A stretch of DNA of 40,422 nt from Nitritalea halalkaliphila LW7. GTDB lineage: Bacteria; Bacteroidota; Bacteroidia; Cytophagales; Cyclobacteriaceae. The translations under genes and the position numbers were made by a program. This document shows, piece after piece, positions 35,886 to 40,422 of the stretch. The stretch spans positions 1 through 40,422 of the forward strand of contig NZ_AJYA01000067.1 of NCBI RefSeq assembly GCF_000265075.1, in the 5' to 3' direction. The notes under the pieces were generated by a model. The model saw nothing but the letters and a program-made list of their open reading frames with translations. It was not told the origin of the DNA and ran no database searches. The stretch's first letter is position 1. Each line of letters opens with the position of its first letter.

Positions 35886-38800
35886 CTACTGCACGTCCTT
35901 CAAAAGCTCCTCCACAGCCTTTTCCAGCTGCTGATCTACACCACGATCGATCTGACCAGGCATATTCTTCACCTGGAACATCGGAGCCGTCTCGTTATTC
36001 TCCATCCACTCCCCTGCCTTGTTCTTAGCTGAAATCGGAACGATGCCCCAGCGCGTACCATCCGAAAGACCTTCCCAACCTGCAAAGGAACAGGTCCCAG
36101 GCGTCGGCATGCCCACAGTCTTACCGATCTTCAGATCCGTATACCCACAAGCGAAACAATGGCCATCTGAATAGTTCGCCTCGTTAAAGAGTGCTAACGT
36201 AGGCTTCGTCCAGCGAAACGTCGGCTCATAGCCCACCACACGATCCTCCGTCGCATAAGTAATGAACTTTTCCCCCGTGAAAAACATCGCTAAATCTGCT
36301 ACCAAGTCTCCGCCACCATTAAAGCGTGTGTCCACGATGACACCCTCTTTATCATGGTACTTGCCCATCATCTCCTCGTAAATCGTTCGATAAGGACCGT
36401 CCGACATGCCCGGAATGTGCACATAGCCCAACTTCCCCTCACTCAAACGCTCCACTTCTTCTTGGTTCTTCTTCACCCAGCGGCGGTATAAAAGCGCATT
36501 CTCCTGACCTAAGCTAATCGGTTTCACCGTGTGCTGGCTCCGCTTGCCACTCGCTGGATCGAGCACATCGATCAGCACAAACTTACCCGCCTTACGGTTT
36601 AAAAACTTGGCCCAGTCCGCATCCGCTGCCAACAGCTCCCCGTCGATACGCTCTATCACATGGCCAGCCTGAATATTCAAACCTGCACGATCCAGTGGAC
36701 CACGCGGAAGCACCTCGGTAATCTTCACTCCATCCCCAGTATGTGCATAGTCGATTAAAATCCCTAAGGCCGCCGTAGCATCCGCATTCGGAATCGAACG
36801 GCTATAGCGCGCACCCGCATGGGAAACGTTTAACTCACCGATCATTTCCGAAAGCATCTCTGCAAACTCATAGCTGTTGCCAATATGCGGGAGGTACTTC
36901 TCATAACTTTGCGCCAGCGCATCCCAGTCCACGCCATGCATGTCCGGCGTATAAAAGGCTCCTTTCGTACGATTCACCACATGCTCGAACAGGTAGGCCC
37001 GCTCCGCATCCGCATCCACAGACATCTCGCCAGCGATACGAATCGACTCCTTCTTAGAGGCATCCGCCGACAGCTTCGAAATACTGCCTCCACTGAGCAG
37101 GTACAAGTTTTTCATGTCCTTATCCCAGACCAAAGACCCTGACCCGGCATCCAACTTCTGCACCATTTTCGTTTCCTTCGTCTTCAGGTCCGTGGACCAA
37201 AGGTTCAGCCCCTTTTCAAATCGGGCCAGGTAAAAGAGCATCGTGCCCTCTTTATTTAATACTGCATCACCCAAGCTGGAAGAGTGGATCGTCAGACGGG
37301 CTTTGCGCTCGCGCAAATCATCGAAATCTATCTTCAACTCCTTCACCCCTTTCTTATCTTCCTCCTTCTTTTCGTCTTTTTTCTCGTCTTTCTTGTCCTT
37401 TTTCTGGGCCTCTTCAATAGCCTTTAACAAGTCCTCCTCCTCTTTCGTACGGTTAAATTTTTCGAAAGCCTCCTGCGTAAAGAAAAGCGTGTACACATCG
37501 CGCTGGCTGCCACCACTCGTCGCGAAGCCCTTCAATCCATCGCGGTTCGTAAACCAAAGCATCTGCTCACCCCCATTTACCCACTTGGGACGGCCATCGC
37601 TATAGCCACTCTCTGTGATGTTTATCGGCTGGCGCGCACCGCTGATGTCCACTAAAACGATCTCTCCATTCGCTAGCGTCGTATTATACTCTGCCAGCAG
37701 CCACTTGCTGTCCGGGCTCCAAGTAAAGTACTGATCTCCATCGCGCATGTGCAGTAGAAATTCCGGACCCAAAAGCTCTTTAGCCTCTCCTCCAGCCATC
37801 GGCCGCACCCGTAGGCTACGACGACCACTGACATAGGCGAGCCACTTGCCATCTGGAGAAGGAAGCGGCTGGTAGACGTCTTGCTCCTCCTCTACCACTA
37901 CCGACTCCTTTAATAAGGTGCTGGCATAGAAAAAGGGCTCCTCGGAGGCACGCACCTTTTCGGTCTTGTAAATGCGCCACTTGCCTTCCCGCTCGCTGGC
38001 ATAAAGCACTGCCTTGCCATCCTCACTAAAGGTCACAAAGCGCTCCTGCTCAGGGGTCTGCGTCAGCCGCTTGGTCATACTACCGTCCACAGCAGTGACG
38101 AAAACCTCCCCGCGCGCGATAAAAGCGATCTCTTTGCCGTCAGGCGAAACGGCCATTTCACTCACCCCTCCCGACACGTTAATGAAACTATCGGCATTTT
38201 TCGTCGCCTGATGCCGGATGCTGACCTCCACACGCTTAGGCTCCTCGCCCTCGCGGAGTGTGTAGAGCTCCCCATCGTAGCTGAAGCTGAGTAACCCATC
38301 CGCCGAGCTACTTAAAAAGCGCACAGGAAAATCCGTAAAACGGGTCAGCGCCCGCGCCTCTTGCTCCTGGTCGATCGGCGCCTTAAAGACATTAAAACTG
38401 CCCGAACGCTCGCTGAGGAAATAATAATAATCAGGATTTTTCGGATCGAAAACCGGGTTGCGGTCCTCCCCTGCATAGCTGGTCAGCTGCTGATGCTTGC
38501 CACTGTTCTTGTCGTACATCCAAATGTCGCGCGTGATGGCCGAGGTGTGCTTCTTGCGCCACTCATTTTCACCGCCCTTTTTATCTTGATACAGCATGCG
38601 CTGCCCATCCGGCTGAAGGCCACCGCCTCCGCCGGGAGCGTCCACACCTGATCCACGCGCCCCCCCACAGCAGCTACCTGATAGAGCTCGGGCTGTGAAC
38701 CTGTGGGGTACTGCCGGTGTGCAGCATCATCCAAGCGCGTCGTACTGAAAAGCACCTGCTTGCCATCCGGAGTAAAGGTGTACGGAAATTCATCGTTCGA

Positions 38801-39136
38801 GTGAAACGTCAGCCTACGCTCCTCTCCGCCTTCGAGGCTGAGGACGAAGACGTCAAAATTCCCATAGCGATCCGATGCATAGGCGAGCTGCTTGCCATCT
38901 GGCGACCAGACGGGCATAAAATCATGTCCCTCATGGCTGGTCCACTGCTCTGCGGAACCTCCGGCGCTGGGGACGATAAAAATATCTCCTTTATAGGTGA
39001 AGGCGATTTTTTGGCCATCAGGAGAAATCGCCGGATAGCGGAGCCACTGGGGACTCGCCGCCAGACTCAGGCCTCCGGCCAAAAAAAGGGTAGCCACCAG
39101 GCTACACCGCTTGACTAATCGTATAATCCGCTGCAT
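35886..39136 (-). CDS. Tricorn-type S41 peptidase, frameshifted
   Basis: About 1084 residues after repair, exported by the signal peptide SLVATLFLAGGLSLAA. The N-terminal half has WD40/TolB-like beta-propeller repeats with the SPDGK signature (AISPDGQKIAFTYKG, SPDGKQLAYASDRYG, SPDGKWLAYVSGRR). Next is a Lys/Glu-rich linker near 37360-37440 (KKDKKDEKKDEKKEEDKK), then a PDZ-like segment and the C-terminal S41 domain (VIVDTRFNGGGDLV; the nucleophile Ser is probably in YSDGHCF). Such enzymes degrade peptides in the periplasm. The frame breaks at about 38610 (AGCCGG needs one more C), and repair gives FSPDGQRMLYQDKKGG. Confidence 0.92.
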
Positions 39137-39198
39137 AAAATTGAAATTGTTGCGGCCGAAAATACATAAAAAATCACAGGATAACAGGGATTATTTGA

Positions 39199-40279
39199 TT
39201 ACCTGCGGAAGGAACGCTGGTAGCGGAGACGAAGGTCCAGGTTTTGGGCCACCTGCGCATGGGCTTTTAAGGAGGCGCCAACGGCAAATCCGGGGAACAG
39301 CTCATAAAACAGGAGATAGCGCTGATAGAAGGCGGCCTCCTGGTAGCCCGCTGGCTTGAGGGCATACCAAGCCATGCGCTGCTCGAACTGCACCCGCCCG
39401 ACCCAAAGGGTATGAGACAGAAAAGGGGCTACAATACTGCCACTTTGCGCCTCAGGCGCGCCCGAAATGCCTCATCCTGAATAAACTCCAAGCCGAAACC
39501 CAAGGATTGTAGATTATTGATGCGGCGTGTGGCCCCTACTGCCAGCCCTGCCGTGAGGCCGCGGCGGTCTTGATCGGGCACGCTACGGTTCGTCAGGCCA
39601 GTTTCTACCGCCCAAAGCCAAGTGCGCGGAGCATCGACTGCCTGATGCCGCTCCCATGTCGGATGGCCGGAAGGAAAGTAGCGCAGCCCCAGGCCCCACA
39701 TCGGATAGTTCATGCCCCGATTCGGCTGCCGCTGCCCGCCATTCGATATGTGATGGTAATTAAAGGCCGCGGAGAGCCCCCACTGCGCACCGAGCTGATA
39801 GCTGAGTGTCGGACTGGTGTACAGTAAAAAACTTACCGGAGCCGAAAAAAAAGTATTGTCAGGATTCGTTTCCGGATCAAATAGGCGATTCAAATAGGCG
39901 GGGCCGATGCCACTACGCAAGCTCAACTGCCAGCGGGCATCGGGCTTTGCCAAAGAATGGGCTCGAAATCCGCTGTCAAACTCAGGGCCGCACCTAAAAC
40001 TTCTGGATTGTTAAAATTATGGTAATGCAGCCGAAGCCCCAGATAATGGTGGCACTGGCAGCGCTCCCACTGCCTCAGGCTCGTCTGCGCCCAGTCCAGG
40101 GAAAGGGAACCACCAAATGGCCGCGTCTGCGCCACCTCCACCAGATCTCGGGCATGGGCAATAATAAATCCAGTGCTGCCTTCTGCACTGATGCGTTTCG
40201 GGTGACGTACCTGCGCCTGTAATGGGTGCAGTGGACTGCTTAGGCTGAGGGCGAGAAAGAGAACAAGGAGCTGTTTCAT
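39199..40279 (-). CDS. PagL-like lipid A acyloxyacyl/3-O-deacylase, two frameshifts
   Basis: About 360 residues after repair. A signal peptide (LLVLFLALSLSSPLHPLQAQ) leads into an outer-membrane barrel. The N-terminal part (TGFIIAHARDLVEVAQTRPFG; HYHNFNNPEVLGAALSL) and the catalytic HHISNGG (AFNYHHISNGGQ) fit Bacteroidota PagL-type deacylases, which remove acyl chains from lipid A in the outer leaflet. Frame breaks: about 39953 (one T short on the minus strand) and about 39445 (one A short on the minus strand); the latter gives GSIVAPFLSHTLWVGRV. The expected catalytic acid is not identified. Confidence 0.78.
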
Positions 40280-40336
40280 CCTTTTTATAGACTAAAATTT
40301 TTAGGGATTGTTACAGGCCTGAGAGCCAAAATAGAG

Positions 40337-40357
40337 GATTTGAAAAAAAATAGGGAA
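40337..40357 (+). repeat. Repeated 21-base motif, copy 2
   Basis: GATTTG-A8-TAGGGAA, identical to 28163-28183, in the empty 143-base stretch (40280-40422) that ends the window. A gene starting beyond the window on the plus strand is possible. Confidence 0.5.
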
Positions 40358-40422
40358 AAACCTTGGATAAATCGGCGCGATGCATGACCTTTGAAGTATC
40401 CTAACGCATTTTTATGTGGTGG

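Overview
The window looks like a chromosomal segment of a Bacteroidota bacterium, probably Cytophagales- or Saprospirales-like. The evidence is repeated TAnnTTTG promoter motifs without strong Shine-Dalgarno sequences, the gene order parA-parB-DUF5683-dapB-lepB, a TonB-dependent receptor with a DUF4876 lipoprotein, a tricorn-type S41 protease and a PagL-like deacylase of the Bacteroidota type. G+C is about half by eye, apart from an AT-rich first 1.9 kb. I cannot assign a genus.

Layout. 1-1.9 kb is an AT-rich island with a frameshifted DUF4221-like lipoprotein gene and a possible gene fragment, bounded by imperfect inverted repeats. 2.0-4.6 kb (minus) holds a TPR protein, the CCA-adding enzyme and an unknown protein, overlapping one another. 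4.8-14.1 kb (plus) is core: YceI-like protein, pyrG, yidC, an UPF0173 hydrolase, parA, parB, DUF5683, dapB, lepB. 14.2-18.5 kb has ung divergent from apaG, a methyltransferase-like remnant, a thiopurine-methyltransferase-like enzyme, a coiled-coil membrane protein and the rpsF-rpsR-rplI operon. 18.7-21.1 kb has a small unknown ORF, tRNA-Gln, a Na+/Ca2+-exchanger-family gene and a 2-haloacid dehalogenase. 21.2-27.9 kb (minus) is a tight four-gene operon: TonB-dependent receptor, DUF4876 lipoprotein, DUF6850-like barrel protein and di-heme cytochrome c peroxidase. 28.2-34.0 kb holds an MFS transporter, an SDR-aldehyde dehydrogenase pair, two truncated gene fragments meeting head to head, and an isolated histidine ammonia-lyase. 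34.1-34.9 kb holds a duplicated structured element and a phased pyrimidine tract. 35-40.3 kb holds an alpha/beta-hydrolase lipoprotein, the tricorn-type protease and a PagL-like deacylase.

The sequence carries many one-base indels, mostly in short homopolymers. They break essential genes (pyrG, parA, dapB, rplI) and even tRNA-Gln, yet each gene reads through with a single-base correction. This pattern fits base-calling error in the assembly, not gene decay, so broken genes are annotated over their full reconstructed extent.

The best candidate for a poorly described system is the TonB receptor / DUF4876 / DUF6850 / di-heme peroxidase operon. A perfect 7-2-7 AT palindrome lies next to its promoter, which suggests regulated outer-membrane uptake coupled to a periplasmic redox enzyme. 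The second candidate is the pair of ~220-bp repeats at 34.2-34.8 kb with nested inverted repeats.
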